From NCBI GenBank assembly GCA_017960705.1, contig JAGCYR010000157.1, positions 1-21,420 of the forward strand: a stretch of DNA of 21,420 nt, written 5' to 3'. Position 1 is the stretch's first letter; the number at the start of each line of letters is the position of its first letter. The notes beneath the pieces are model-generated. The model ran no database searches, was not told the origin of the DNA, and worked only from the letters and a program-made list of their open reading frames with translations. The position numbers and the translations under genes were made by a program. Origin of the DNA: Clostridia bacterium (GTDB lineage: Bacteria; Bacillota; Clostridia; Oscillospirales; CAG-272). Positions 1-7,038 of this stretch are shown in pieces.

Positions 1-61
1 AATCTACGACGCGATTATGATCCGCGGCGTCGCCGTTTTCGTCTTAAAACCCCTCGCTTGA
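1..61 (+). CDS. 3' end of an unidentified gene (partial)
   Basis: The reading frame starting at base 2 is open and ends in TGA at 59-61, giving 19 C-terminal residues (IYDAIMIRGVAVFVLKPLA). It is followed 11 bases later by a strong hairpin terminator, which supports a real gene end on this strand. The fragment is hydrophobic and could be the end of a membrane protein, but it is too short to assign to a family. The other frames carry no comparable support. Confidence 0.45.
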   Translation, partial: IYDAIMIRGVAVFVLKPLA

Positions 62-72
62 ACCCCATCAAA

Positions 73-115
73 ACACCCCCTCTGCTGTTCTTGCAGAGGG
101 GGGTGTGTGTTTGTT
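73..115. terminator. Bidirectional intrinsic terminator
   Basis: A perfect 10-bp stem (76-85 with 93-102, arms CCCCCTCTGC and GCAGAGGGGG) encloses a 7-base loop. On the + strand it is followed by a GT/T-rich tail after the upstream partial gene. On the - strand it is followed by TGTTTTGATG, 28 bases past the rsmJ stop. It sits between two convergent genes and probably serves both. Confidence 0.8.
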
Positions 116-130
116 TGGGGTGAAACGCCG

Positions 131-769
131 TTACAAAACGATGCAGTAGAAGCGCACCGAGCTGCCGTCGAGCGAGTAGGACGGCTTCACACCGGCGAGG
201 TACGGCCCCTTCGCCGGGCGTTTGATCACGATCCGCTTCGGCTTTGCGGCGATCGCCGCGTCGAGCAGCTCGCGTTCGTTGTCGCAGGGGCGCTCGAGCA
301 GATGGAGCAGCTGGAACTTCTTTTTGACCAGCGCCGACTTTTTGCGTTCGGGGAACATGGGATCGAGCAAAACGACGTCGGGCGGCGGATCGAGTTCCGG
401 GAGAAACCGGATACTGTCCCCCTCGATCACCGTCATCCGCTCCGCGATGGGCGCCGTTTCGGGATCGCGCTTCGCCCTCTCCCACGCGTCTTTGAGCAGC
501 GCGGCGATCACGGGATCTTTCTCGTAGAGCAGAACGCGGCAGCCCGCGGCGGCGAGCAGAAACGAATCCTCCCCGAGCCCCGCGGTCGCGTCGGCCACCA
601 CCGGCAGGTCGATCCCTTTCAGCTTCACGGCGCGTACCAGATGCTCGCTTGCGAGATTCCCGCGCCGAACGCGGGGCAAAAGACGGGAAAAGTCGCCGCG
701 GATCTCGTTTTTGCCGTCGGAGAGCGCGAGCCCCTCGGCGGTCTCGATCAGTTTCGCCGTTTGATCCAT
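131..769 (-). CDS. rsmJ: RsmJ-like 16S rRNA (guanine1516-N2)-methyltransferase
   Basis: The 212-residue protein matches the RsmJ family of SAM-dependent methyltransferases, which methylate the N2 of G1516 (E. coli numbering) in 16S rRNA in the cytosol. The SAM-binding segment is DATAGLGED (residues 60-68), with an acidic residue E83 after the second strand. The catalytic-type motif DPMFP (136-140) is followed by the basic run ERKKSALVKK, and IKRPAKGPYLAG lies near the C terminus, all typical of RsmJ. The protein is shorter than the E. coli enzyme (about 250 residues), mainly at the N terminus. The ATG at 769 was chosen because the methyltransferase homology follows it, a purine-rich AAGGGGAAAG segment precedes it and a good promoter lies 35-63 bases upstream; an open frame continues further but only through non-conserved sequence. 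It is a single-gene unit ending at the 73-115 terminator. Confidence 0.85.
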   Translation of the reverse strand: MDQTAKLIETAEGLALSDGKNEIRGDFSRLLPRVRRGNLASEHLVRAVKLKGIDLPVVADATAGLGEDSFLLAAAGCRVLLYEKDPVIAALLKDAWERAKRDPETAPIAERMTVIEGDSIRFLPELDPPPDVVLLDPMFPERKKSALVKKKFQLLHLLERPCDNERELLDAAIAAKPKRIVIKRPAKGPYLAGVKPSYSLDGSSVRFYCIVL

Positions 770-803
770 TTCCCGCTTTCCCCTTTCGTTTTTCTTCACT
801 TTT

Positions 804-832
804 ATTATAGCACGGCGAACTCCGCTTTGCAA
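804..832 (-). promoter_or_regulatory. Sigma-A promoter of rsmJ
   Basis: On the minus strand TTGCAA (827-832) is separated by exactly 17 bases from a perfect TATAAT (804-809). The start codon lies 35 bases downstream of the -10 box. The same TTGCAA-N17-TATAAT layout occurs before rpmB and before the DUF6062 gene. Confidence 0.75.
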
Positions 833-902
833 CCCGCGTTTTCGCGCATACTTCCCCGTTCCGCGGGGCATACTGCAAAGAAAACGAAGGAGGAAAAACG
901 AA

Positions 903-1337
903 ATGATCGAAAACGATACCGTCCGCCTGCTCCGCGAGTGCGACGCGGGGATCCGAATGGGGGTGGACTCCATCAACGAGGTGATCGACAAGGTGAAAGG
1001 GGACGCTCTCCGCGACGCGCTGACCCGCTGCCGCGAAGAGCACGAATCGCTCGGAGACGAGGTCCGGGGTCTGCTCGACGAGTACCACGACGGGGGGAAA
1101 AAGCCGAATCCGGTGGCAAGATCCATGTCGTGGATCAAAACCAACGTCGAGATCGCGATGGACCACTCGGACGAGACCATCGCAAGCCTGATGACCGACG
1201 GCTGCAACATGGGGGTCAAGTCGCTCTCGCGCTACCTCAATCAGTACGCCGCCGCAAACGAACAATCAAAGTCGATCGCGAAGCGCCTGATCTCGCTCGA
1301 ATCCGACGCCGCGGTCTCTCTCCGCTCCGAACTCTAA
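903..1337 (+). CDS. DUF2383-like small all-helical protein
   Basis: A 144-residue, charged, apparently cytosolic protein predicted to be almost entirely alpha-helical, with the repeated helix pattern of the ferritin-like/DUF2383 four-helix bundles common in Clostridia. The N-terminal helix runs through LLRECDAGIRMGVDSINEVI, followed by a second helix rich in Glu and Arg, a glycine/proline loop (DGGKKPNP, about residues 63-70), and two more helices, with the GCNMGVKSLSRYLNQY segment typical of such proteins. No metal-ligand set characteristic of true ferritins is obvious. The start is well fixed: AAGGAGG at 887-893 lies 9 bases before the ATG. It is transcribed divergently from rsmJ and ends at a perfect hairpin. 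The function of this family is not known; the assignment rests on sequence feel and fold pattern. Confidence 0.75.
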   Translation: MIENDTVRLLRECDAGIRMGVDSINEVIDKVKGDALRDALTRCREEHESLGDEVRGLLDEYHDGGKKPNPVARSMSWIKTNVEIAMDHSDETIASLMTDGCNMGVKSLSRYLNQYAAANEQSKSIAKRLISLESDAAVSLRSEL

Positions 1338-1340
1338 CAA

Positions 1341-1376
1341 AAATTCCCGGCGCGTTTCGCGCCGGGAATTTTTGAA
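1341..1376. terminator. Bidirectional intrinsic terminator
   Basis: A 14-bp perfect stem (1341-1354 with 1358-1371) with a TTT loop and A/T-rich outer ends gives U-tracts in both directions. It lies in the 45-base gap between two convergent genes (stops at 1337 and 1383) and most likely ends both transcripts. Confidence 0.9.
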
Positions 1377-1382
1377 AAGGGA

Positions 1383-1604
1383 TCAGTCGTTTCGTTCGGG
1401 ATCGCCGTCCGACTCGATCTTTGCGGGGGCGTCGCCCTCGGGGATGTCGTCGGTCTCGTCCTCGTTTTCCTCGGTCGTATCGGTCGTATCTTCCTCCGGC
1501 TCCGCGGTCTTCACGGGGCTCTTCCGGAACAGGACGTAGAGGATGATCCCCACCCCGACGACGAGCAGCAAAATCGTACCGATGATCTGTAATACTTCAG
1601 GCAT
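1383..1604 (-). CDS. Small single-pass membrane protein with acidic tail
   Basis: A 73-residue protein starting MPEVLQIIGT. Residues 5-26 form a hydrophobic segment (ending GVGIILYVLF), followed by a short basic stop-transfer patch (RKSPVK), so the N terminus is probably outside and the tail in the cytosol. The remaining 40 or so residues are strongly acidic and low in complexity, rich in Thr, Glu and Asp. The ATG at 1604 is supported by GGAGA 7 bases upstream and by a good promoter at 1659-1687; the open frame extends further upstream but would run through the promoter. I do not recognise a family. It forms its own transcription unit. Confidence 0.65.
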   Translation of the reverse strand: MPEVLQIIGTILLLVVGVGIILYVLFRKSPVKTAEPEEDTTDTTEENEDETDDIPEGDAPAKIESDGDPERND

Positions 1605-1658
1605 ATGATTCTCCTTCCCGGGCGTGCCCGCCCGACGGTCTTTTAGTTTCCGTTCAAA

Positions 1659-1687
1659 AGTATAGCATACCGTTTTGAAAAAATCAA
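1659..1687 (-). promoter_or_regulatory. Sigma-A promoter of the small membrane protein
   Basis: Minus-strand TTGATT (1682-1687) and TATACT (1659-1664) are separated by 17 bases, and the start codon follows 55 bases downstream of the -10 box. This fixes the gene start after the promoter and excludes the longer open frame. Confidence 0.65.
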
Positions 1688-1766
1688 GCCGCCCCGCCGC
1701 GGGAACCCCGTTTTTTCGCATTTTTTGACCGATTCGCCCCGTTTCGGCGCCGGTTTTGCCGTCCCT

Positions 1767-1818
1767 TTAATATTTTTTTATAAAAACACTTGCAATTCTT
1801 ATTTGTCTGTGTTATAAT
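1767..1818 (+). promoter_or_regulatory. Sigma-A promoter of rpmB with AT-rich upstream element
   Basis: TTGCAA (1790-1795), a 17-base spacer and a perfect TATAAT (1813-1818). The 20 or so bases immediately upstream (1767-1788) are almost pure A/T runs, as in UP elements of strong ribosomal promoters. The leader from the expected start near 1825 to the ATG is about 75 bases long and holds no strong hairpin that I can see. Confidence 0.8.
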
Positions 1819-1900
1819 AGGCTTCGCCGATTTATGGGTTTTTGAAAAAATGATCAGATAGATACGTCCTATCGTTCGTGTTTTTATGGAGGTGAACATC

Positions 1901-2086
1901 ATGGCTCAGTGTGAATATTGCGATAAGAAGATCACGTTCGGGAACGCCGTTTCCCACTCGAATCGCAAGACCGGCAGAACCTGGAAGGCGAATATCCGCA
2001 AGGTTCGGGCGATCGTCAACGGAACCCACAAGACCGTTTACGTTTGCTCCCGTTGCCTTCGTTCCGGCAAAGTCACCCGTGCGTGA
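1901..2086 (+). CDS. rpmB: 50S ribosomal protein L28 (bL28), zinc-ribbon form
   Basis: A 61-residue protein starting MAQCEYCDKK. It shows the bL28 signature: N-terminal C4-x2-C7, the segment GNAVSHSNRKTGRTWKANIR, and a second pair C49-x2-C52 near the C terminus. The four cysteines make this the zinc-binding (C+) form; paralogues lacking the cysteines are used under zinc starvation in many bacteria. The start at 1901 is fixed by GGAGGTG at 1888-1894; an in-frame ATG at 1886 lies in front of this site and is rejected. The gene stands alone between a strong promoter and a perfect terminator, as is common for rpmB in Firmicutes. Confidence 0.97.
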   Translation: MAQCEYCDKKITFGNAVSHSNRKTGRTWKANIRKVRAIVNGTHKTVYVCSRCLRSGKVTRA

Positions 2087-2102
2087 TTTCCCGTCGGTCG
2101 TA

Positions 2103-2130
2103 TAAGGGGCTCCTTTTTTGGAGCCCCTTA
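2103..2130. terminator. Bidirectional intrinsic terminator
   Basis: An 11-bp perfect stem (TAAGGGGCTCC 2103-2113 with 2120-2130) around a T6 loop, followed on the + strand by TTAGTTAT. The stem ends directly against the stop codon of the convergent AI-2E gene (2131-2133), so it can serve both rpmB and that gene. Confidence 0.85.
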
Positions 2131-3198
2131 TTAGTTATCCGGGTTCTTCGCGAGTTTGCGGCTTGCGAGAGCGGATAAAAACAGCCCGACGGCGACCCCC
2201 GCCGCCCCGGCGAGCTTGAACCCGGCGTAGACCGAGAAGAACGCGAGCAGCGGATGGATCCCCAGCCCCCGTCCGATCAGCCGGGGCGCAAGGATCTGCC
2301 GCACGATAAAGATCAGAAGCGAAAGGAACAGAATACACGCCCCGAACGCCGCCCGGCCCGTAACCACCGCGACGATCCCCCACGGAACGAGGATCCCGCC
2401 CGCCCCGAGCACGGGCAAAAGGTCGAAGAGCGCGATACAGAGCGCCCGCAGCAGGGCGTAGGGGACGCCGAGCAGCGCCAGCCCGCAGAAGAGGATCAGA
2501 AAGGTCACGCAAAACAGAATCCCGTAGGCGTAAAAGACGGTTCCCGCCCCGCGAAAGAATCCCCGCCCGAGCGACCCGACCCGCTTTTGCCACGCGGGAG
2601 GCAGCAGCCGCTCCGAAAGCCGGGGCAGCCCGTCGGGGTCGGACGCGAACCACACCGCCGCGACGACCGACACGAACAGGGCGAAGAGAAACGACGGGAC
2701 GGTCGACAAGATCGAGGCGAGCAAACGCGAAAAGGACGAAACGAGGGTTGAAAAGCCGTTTTTCACCATCCCCGTCAGATCCGCCCCCGAGAGCAGAGGA
2801 CCGCCCGCTCCGCCGGGCACGCGCGAGAGAATAAACGACGAAACCGACTCGATCGCGGAGGCGATCCGCGACGGAAGACCGGGATCGGATAAGATCCCCG
2901 AGAGGATCTCGCCGCACTCGACGATCAGCCGCCGGACGAGAAGAAAGATCCCGAACCCGAGTGAAAAGAAGAGCAAAAGCGTGAGGCACACCGCCCACAC
3001 CCGAAGCGGGATCCGCGTTTTTCCCGCGAGGAAGCGCGCGGGCGAGAGGGTCAGGCGGGCGACGAGGAACGCGAACAGAAACGGCAGCAAAGCCGACAGC
3101 ACTCTGCCCCCGAAAAAGTGCAGAAACCATAATCCGAAAAGAACGGACAGCGCGGCCGCCGCCGGTTTTCCCCACCGTTTGATGATCCCGTCCGGCAT
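2131..3198 (-). CDS. AI-2E family transporter, YtvI-like
   Basis: A 355-residue polytopic membrane protein of the AI-2E/PerM family (PF01594). It has an N-terminal pair of membrane helices from about residue 12 to 55, a third near 65-90, a central amphipathic segment, and a C-terminal block of four or more helices. The conserved C-terminal part includes LLGVPYALLRALCIALFDLL, then a glycine-rich GAGGILVPWG turn and RQILAPRLIGRGLGIHPL. Length and layout resemble YtvI, a sporulation membrane protein of Bacillus and Clostridia, but family members also include Na+/H+ antiporters and exporters of small molecules, so substrate and role are open. The ATG at 3198 has GGGAG upstream; longer frames to 3327 lack this. 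The gene is divergent from the cyclophilin operon. Confidence 0.85.
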   Translation of the reverse strand: MPDGIIKRWGKPAAAALSVLFGLWFLHFFGGRVLSALLPFLFAFLVARLTLSPARFLAGKTRIPLRVWAVCLTLLLFFSLGFGIFLLVRRLIVECGEILSGILSDPGLPSRIASAIESVSSFILSRVPGGAGGPLLSGADLTGMVKNGFSTLVSSFSRLLASILSTVPSFLFALFVSVVAAVWFASDPDGLPRLSERLLPPAWQKRVGSLGRGFFRGAGTVFYAYGILFCVTFLILFCGLALLGVPYALLRALCIALFDLLPVLGAGGILVPWGIVAVVTGRAAFGACILFLSLLIFIVRQILAPRLIGRGLGIHPLLAFFSVYAGFKLAGAAGVAVGLFLSALASRKLAKNPDN

Positions 3199-3228
3199 CG
3201 CGCGTCTCCCTTCCCCCGTATTGTTTTC

Positions 3229-3258
3229 AGTATATCCCGCCGACCCCCGCCGTATGAC
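3229..3258 (-). promoter_or_regulatory. Possible sporulation (sigma-E-like) promoter of the AI-2E gene
   Basis: On the minus strand GATATACT (3229-3236) resembles a -10 element, but no sigma-A -35 box lies 16-18 bases upstream. Instead GTCATAC (3252-3258) stands 15 bases upstream, a layout closer to mother-cell sigma-E promoters. The match is imperfect and rests on recalled consensus sequences; it could also be a weak sigma-A promoter. Confidence 0.25.
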
Positions 3259-3289
3259 GGGAGAACGGCGAAAGAAAAGAGGTATCAGT

Positions 3290-3763
3290 ATGGTCACGAT
3301 CACAATGGAAACCGGAAAGCAGATCAAGATCGAGCTTCTCCCCGAATACGCGCCGAAAACCGTCGCGAACTTCGAAAAACTCGTGAAAGAGGGCTTCTAC
3401 GACGGGCTGACCTTCCACCGGATCATCCCCGGCTTTATGATCCAGGGCGGCGATCCGTCGGGCAACGGCACGGGCGGATCGAAAGAGAAGATCCCGGGCG
3501 AGTTCGCGCAGAACGGCTTCCCGAAGAACACGCTGAAGCACGAGCGCGGCGTGATCTCGATGGCGCGCGCCTACGACCCGAACTCCGCGTCGTCCCAGTT
3601 CTTCATCATGCACGCCGACGCCCCGCACCTTGACGGCGCCTACGCCGCGTTCGGACGGGTGGTCGAGGGGATGGAGACGGTGGACGAGATCGCCGCGACC
3701 CCGACCGGATTCCGCGACGAGCCCCGCGTCCGCGTGGGGATCAAGTCGATCACCCTCGACTGA
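3290..3763 (+). CDS. Cyclophilin-type peptidyl-prolyl cis-trans isomerase
   Basis: A 157-residue single-domain cyclophilin that catalyses cis-trans isomerisation of X-Pro peptide bonds. The active-site segment FHRIIPGFMIQGGD holds the catalytic arginine (R44) and glutamine (Q52), and SSQFFIMHAD (101-110) and HLDGAYAAFGRVVEGM (113-128) complete the pocket. As in many bacterial members, His replaces the tryptophan that binds cyclosporin in human cyclophilin A. There is no signal peptide, so it is cytosolic. The ATG at 3290 follows AAGAGG at a good distance; the frame is open much further upstream but only over the divergent gene. It is the first gene of an operon with mutY, whose start lies one base after the stop codon. 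Confidence 0.95.
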   Translation: MVTITMETGKQIKIELLPEYAPKTVANFEKLVKEGFYDGLTFHRIIPGFMIQGGDPSGNGTGGSKEKIPGEFAQNGFPKNTLKHERGVISMARAYDPNSASSQFFIMHADAPHLDGAYAAFGRVVEGMETVDEIAATPTGFRDEPRVRVGIKSITLD

Positions 3764-3764
3764 T

Positions 3765-4847
3765 ATGTCCGACCGAAACCGCGTAAGCGCCGACCTTGCA
3801 AAGCTGCCCGACCTTATCGTTTCGTGGTACCGCGAGAACCGCCGCACTCTTCCCTGGAGAGAGGAGGTCAGCCCCTACCGGACGCTGCTCTCCGAGATCA
3901 TGCTCCAGCAGACGCGGGTCGAGGCGGTCAAGCCCTACTTCGAGCGGTTCCTCGCGGCGTTTCCCGACGTCGCAACGCTCGCCGACGCCGACGACGAACT
4001 GCTCAACAAGCGCTGGGAGGGGCTCGGGTATTACAGCCGGGCGCGCAACCTCAAAAAGTGCGCCCGCGAGATCGTCGACCGCTTCGGCGGCGTGATCCCG
4101 TCGACTTTGCCCGAACTGCTCTCGCTCCCCGGGATCGGTCCCTACACCGCCGGTGCGATCGCAGCCTTCGCTTACGGAAGACCGGTCGCCGCCGTCGACG
4201 GGAACGTCCTCAGGGTGACGGCGCGGATCACGGCGGAGACGGGCGACGTGCTCTCCCCCGCCGTCAAAGCCAAGCTGACCGACCTCGTTTCGTCCCTCGT
4301 TCCTGCCGACGCGGCAAGCGACTTCGGGCAGGGGCTGATCGAGCTGGGGGCGCTGGTGTGTCTTCCGAACCGTCCGCCGAAGTGCGACGTCTGCCCCGTC
4401 CGCGATCTCTGCCAAGGGCACGCAAAGGGCATCGCCGATCAGCTCCCGGTCAGGATCAAAAAGACCGAGCGCAAGCTCGATCGGCGCACCGTTTTGGTGA
4501 TCCGCTCGGGGACGCGCACCCTGCTGCACAAGCGACCCGCCCGCGGACTGCTCGCGGGACTGTGGGAGTTTCCGAACTATTCCGGGGGGTTTACCGAAAA
4601 AGAGGCGCTCGACGCGGTGAAAGCCCTCGGGTTCGAGCCGCTTCGCGTCAGACCGCTCGATCCGGCGAAGCACCTGTTCACCCATATCGAGTGGCGGATG
4701 ACGGGCTGCCTCGTACTTGTCGCGGAACCCGACTTTCCGCTTCCCGAAGGGTACGTAATGCCCGAGACCGACGATCTGCTCTCGCGCTACGCGATCCCCT
4801 CCGCGTTTGCCGCCTACGTCCGCTATCTCTCGGCTCCGCTTCCCTGA
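3765..4847 (+). CDS. mutY: Adenine DNA glycosylase MutY
   Basis: The 360-residue enzyme removes adenine mispaired with 8-oxoguanine. The N-terminal domain carries LLSEIMLQQTRVEAV with the catalytic glutamate E44, the helix-hairpin-helix LPGIGPYTAGAI (121-132) and the catalytic aspartate in VDGNVLR (D145). The [4Fe-4S] cluster ligands are C199, C207, C210 and C216, spaced C-x7-C-x2-C-x5-C, one residue longer in the first loop than the E. coli C-x6 spacing. The C-terminal NUDIX-like domain that reads 8-oxoguanine is complete, with HLFTHIEWRMTG near residue 305. The ATG at 3765 is one base past the cyclophilin stop (TGATATG) and lacks a clear ribosome binding site, so translation is probably coupled. 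A longer upstream frame would overlap the cyclophilin gene. Confidence 0.97.
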   Translation: MSDRNRVSADLAKLPDLIVSWYRENRRTLPWREEVSPYRTLLSEIMLQQTRVEAVKPYFERFLAAFPDVATLADADDELLNKRWEGLGYYSRARNLKKCAREIVDRFGGVIPSTLPELLSLPGIGPYTAGAIAAFAYGRPVAAVDGNVLRVTARITAETGDVLSPAVKAKLTDLVSSLVPADAASDFGQGLIELGALVCLPNRPPKCDVCPVRDLCQGHAKGIADQLPVRIKKTERKLDRRTVLVIRSGTRTLLHKRPARGLLAGLWEFPNYSGGFTEKEALDAVKALGFEPLRVRPLDPAKHLFTHIEWRMTGCLVLVAEPDFPLPEGYVMPETDDLLSRYAIPSAFAAYVRYLSAPLP

Positions 4848-4870
4848 ATCAATAAAAAGGAGATACGAAA

Positions 4871-5701
4871 ATGAAAAGACCTCTCTTTATGCGTTTCCCC
4901 GGCGGGCTCGACCGCGCCCTGACCTTCTCTTACGACGACGGCGTGTCGCCCGACAAACGGCTGGTCGCGATCTTCAAAAAGTACGGGCTGAAGGCGACCT
5001 TCAATATCAACTCCGACCTCTTCTCGCCCGACGATCCGGATCTCCCCCGCAACGGCACGCGCCTCTCTGCGAAAGAGGCGGTCGAGACCTACGAGGGAAT
5101 GGAAGTCGCCGTTCACGGCGCGATCCACCCCTTCTGGGATCAGATGCCCCAAGAGGCGGCGACCTACGATATCATCCGCGACCGCGACAATCTCGAAAAG
5201 CTCTTCCACCGCATCATCCGCGGCTCGGCGGCTCCCTACGGGGTGATGGGCGACAAATGCAAGAACGCCCTGAAGGCGGCGGGCATCGTCTACTGCCGCT
5301 CGACCGTTTCGACCGAGAAGTTCTCGATGCCGAAGGATTGGCTCGAGCTCCCCGCGACCTGCCACCACGGCAACCCTCGCCTGATGGAACTGGCGGACAA
5401 GTTCTTCGTCTTCGACAAGCCCCGCGCCCCGCAGCTCTTCTACGTCTGGGGACACAGCTATGAGTTCGACGACGAGAACAACTGGGACGTGATCGAGAAA
5501 TTTGCCGAAAAGATGTCGGGTCACGGGGACAAGATCTGGTACGCGACCAACGGCGAGATCTACGACTACGTCGAGGCGTACAACCGTCTCGTCTGGAGCG
5601 TCGACCTCGGCCGCGTCTACAACCCGACCTTCACCGAGCTCTGGTTCTTCTACGGCAAACAGACCTATCGCATCATGCCCGGCGAGACCATCGTTTTCTG
5701 A
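4871..5701 (+). CDS. Polysaccharide deacetylase (NodB/CE4) family protein, cytosolic
   Basis: The 276-residue protein shows a CE4/NodB-type core. Motif 1 is TFSYDDG with the two aspartates D22 and D23, and motif 2 is H82-G-A-I-H86, the metal-binding His-x3-His pair; together they make the Asp-His-His metal site of these deacetylases. A later segment, YVWGHSYEFDD near residue 190, probably supplies another active-site histidine. The protein begins MKRPLFMRFPGG with no signal peptide and no membrane anchor, unlike enzymes acting on peptidoglycan or chitin outside the cell, so the substrate may be a cytosolic N-acetyl sugar or other amide; this is inference. The start is firm: AAAAGGAGA at 4855-4862. 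It follows mutY by 23 bases in the same operon and ends at a strong terminator. Confidence 0.85.
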   Translation: MKRPLFMRFPGGLDRALTFSYDDGVSPDKRLVAIFKKYGLKATFNINSDLFSPDDPDLPRNGTRLSAKEAVETYEGMEVAVHGAIHPFWDQMPQEAATYDIIRDRDNLEKLFHRIIRGSAAPYGVMGDKCKNALKAAGIVYCRSTVSTEKFSMPKDWLELPATCHHGNPRLMELADKFFVFDKPRAPQLFYVWGHSYEFDDENNWDVIEKFAEKMSGHGDKIWYATNGEIYDYVEAYNRLVWSVDLGRVYNPTFTELWFFYGKQTYRIMPGETIVF

Positions 5702-5714
5702 TTCAAACACAAAT

Positions 5715-5755
5715 ACAGCGCTCCCCCGTTTCAGGGGGAGCGCTGTTGTTATTTT
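5715..5755. terminator. Intrinsic terminator after the cyclophilin-mutY-deacetylase operon
   Basis: A 13-bp perfect stem (ACAGCGCTCCCCC 5715-5727 with 5734-5746) around a 6-base loop is followed by TGTTATTTT. It lies in the short gap between convergent genes; on the minus strand the tail is less T-rich, but it may also stop the chromate-transporter transcript. Confidence 0.9.
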
Positions 5756-5759
5756 GGAT

Positions 5760-6329
5760 TCAGCGGAAGAGAACGATCCCCGCGACGCCCGATAACAGGA
5801 TCAGGAAGATGGGCGAGACGCTCTTGCCCCTCAGACGGCGGTAGAGCCACGCGACGAGGATCAGAAAGCCGAAGAGCAGAACCGATGGGAGCGAGAACGC
5901 GACCGCGTCCCCGATCTTGCCGATCCCGAAAAACAACGACAGGAACATCACGACGGCGGCGGAGAGGATCAGGGCGACGACCGCGGGGCGCACGCCGGAA
6001 AGGATCGCGCGGGTACCCTTGTAGGTCAGCAGTTTGCCGAGCGCCGCGACCAGCAGCACCGTGACGAGAAACGCCGGCAGGATCACGCCGAGCGTCGCGA
6101 GCAGCGCACCGAGGATCCCCGCCTGCGACGAACCGACGAAGGTCGCCATATTGACGGCGACGGGTCCCGGCGTCGATTCGGAGACCGCGATGAAGTCGAG
6201 CAGCTCCGCGTCGGAGAGCCATCCGTTGGCAAGGCATTCGTCCCGCATCAAGGGGATCATGGCGTACCCGCCGCCGAAGGCGACCGCGCCGATCTTGAGG
6301 AAGGAGAGAAACAGACGAAGGTAGATCAC
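5760..6329 (-). CDS. Chromate transporter family protein, second half of a split pair
   Basis: A 189-residue membrane protein of the CHR family (PF02417), single-domain form. It has the family signature FGGGYAMIPLM near residue 18 and SESTPGPVAVNMATFVG (about 50-66), followed by five or so hydrophobic segments. In the long ChrA proteins two such domains are fused with opposite topology; in Firmicutes they are often two adjacent genes, as here. Start: GTG at 6329, overlapping the stop of the upstream partner by four bases (GTGA), with GGAGGGG just before it; there is no ATG that keeps the signature. Chromate efflux is the founding activity of the family, but short pairs in anaerobes may carry other anions. 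Confidence 0.9.
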   Translation of the reverse strand: MIYLRLFLSFLKIGAVAFGGGYAMIPLMRDECLANGWLSDAELLDFIAVSESTPGPVAVNMATFVGSSQAGILGALLATLGVILPAFLVTVLLVAALGKLLTYKGTRAILSGVRPAVVALILSAAVVMFLSLFFGIGKIGDAVAFSLPSVLLFGFLILVAWLYRRLRGKSVSPIFLILLSGVAGIVLFR

Positions 6330-6952
6330 GGCGTCCCCTCCTCTCCGGCGTCGACCGGCTCTTCGGTCTTACCCTCTTCCCCGCCGTCCCCGTCGTCGCG
6401 GTGCAGAAGGGCGAAGAGATAAGCGCCGAGCCCGAGCGCCGCGCCGATCAGAACGAACCAGACCGACGAGAATCGGATCGCAAAGAGCGAGAGAGCGACC
6501 GCCGCCAGCGCGACGGCAATAAATACGGTCACGGTAAAGGGCGTTTTCGACAGTTTCTTGAACAGGCGCAGGGCGGCGGAAAAGATCAGGAACACGACCG
6601 CGACCTGGATCCCCTTGAACGCCGAAGCCACCCACGAGATCGAAAGGAACCGATAGAAGAAAAGCGAGATCAGATAGATGATAACGAACGACGGAGTCAC
6701 GACCCCGACGGTCCCGAAGATCGCGCCGGGGATCCCCTTGACGCGGTATCCGATATAGGTCGCCCCGTTGATCGCGATGGGTCCCGGGGTCGATTCCGCG
6801 ATCGCGACCATATCGAGAAACTCCTCCGTCCCGAGCCATTTCCGTTTGGAAACGAACTCGTTTTCGAGCAGGGAGATCATAGCGTATCCCCCGCCGAACG
6901 TGAAGAGCCCGATCTTCATCATTGTCAGCATCAACAGGAACAGTTTCTTCAT
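6326..6952 (-). CDS. Chromate transporter family protein, first half of a split pair
   Basis: A 208-residue CHR-family membrane protein. The signatures FGGGYAMISLLENEF (about residues 18-32) and AESTPGPIAINGATYIGYR (about 52-70) align with the partner gene directly downstream, and the two overlap by four bases, so they are almost certainly co-translated and act as a heterodimer. The C terminus after the last membrane helix is a short acidic tail rich in Asp, Glu and Gly (about the last 25 residues), absent from the partner. The ATG at 6952 has AAGGAAAG about 12 bases upstream. I see no convincing sigma-A promoter in the gap to recX, so expression may depend on read-through or a weak promoter. 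Confidence 0.9.
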   Translation of the reverse strand: MKKLFLLMLTMMKIGLFTFGGGYAMISLLENEFVSKRKWLGTEEFLDMVAIAESTPGPIAINGATYIGYRVKGIPGAIFGTVGVVTPSFVIIYLISLFFYRFLSISWVASAFKGIQVAVVFLIFSAALRLFKKLSKTPFTVTVFIAVALAAVALSLFAIRFSSVWFVLIGAALGLGAYLFALLHRDDGDGGEEGKTEEPVDAGEEGTP

Positions 6953-6986
6953 CCGTCACACTTTCCTTCGGATAACGTTTTGGGTC

Positions 6987-7007
6987 AAAATACGGGGAAA
7001 CCCCGTA
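6987..7007 (-). terminator. Intrinsic terminator after recX
   Basis: On the minus strand TACGGGG (7007-7001) pairs with CCCCGTA (6997-6991) around a TTT loop and is followed by TTTTG. The stem is short and the U-tract brief, so termination may be partial. It is the only hairpin between recX and the chromate-transporter pair. Confidence 0.6.
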
Positions 7008-7038
7008 AGCGGAGGTCGGAGAGCGGCACCCTTCCGGG

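Noticed and set aside
3181..3289. Sigma-A promoter for the cyclophilin-mutY operon
   Set aside because: I looked for -35/-10 pairs with 16-18 base spacing on the + strand in this gap and found none convincing; the promoter remains unidentified.
6953..7038. Sigma-A promoter for the chromate-transporter pair
   Set aside because: TTGACC is present on the minus strand at 6983-6988, but the hexamer 17 bases downstream (GAAAGT) is not a -10 box.
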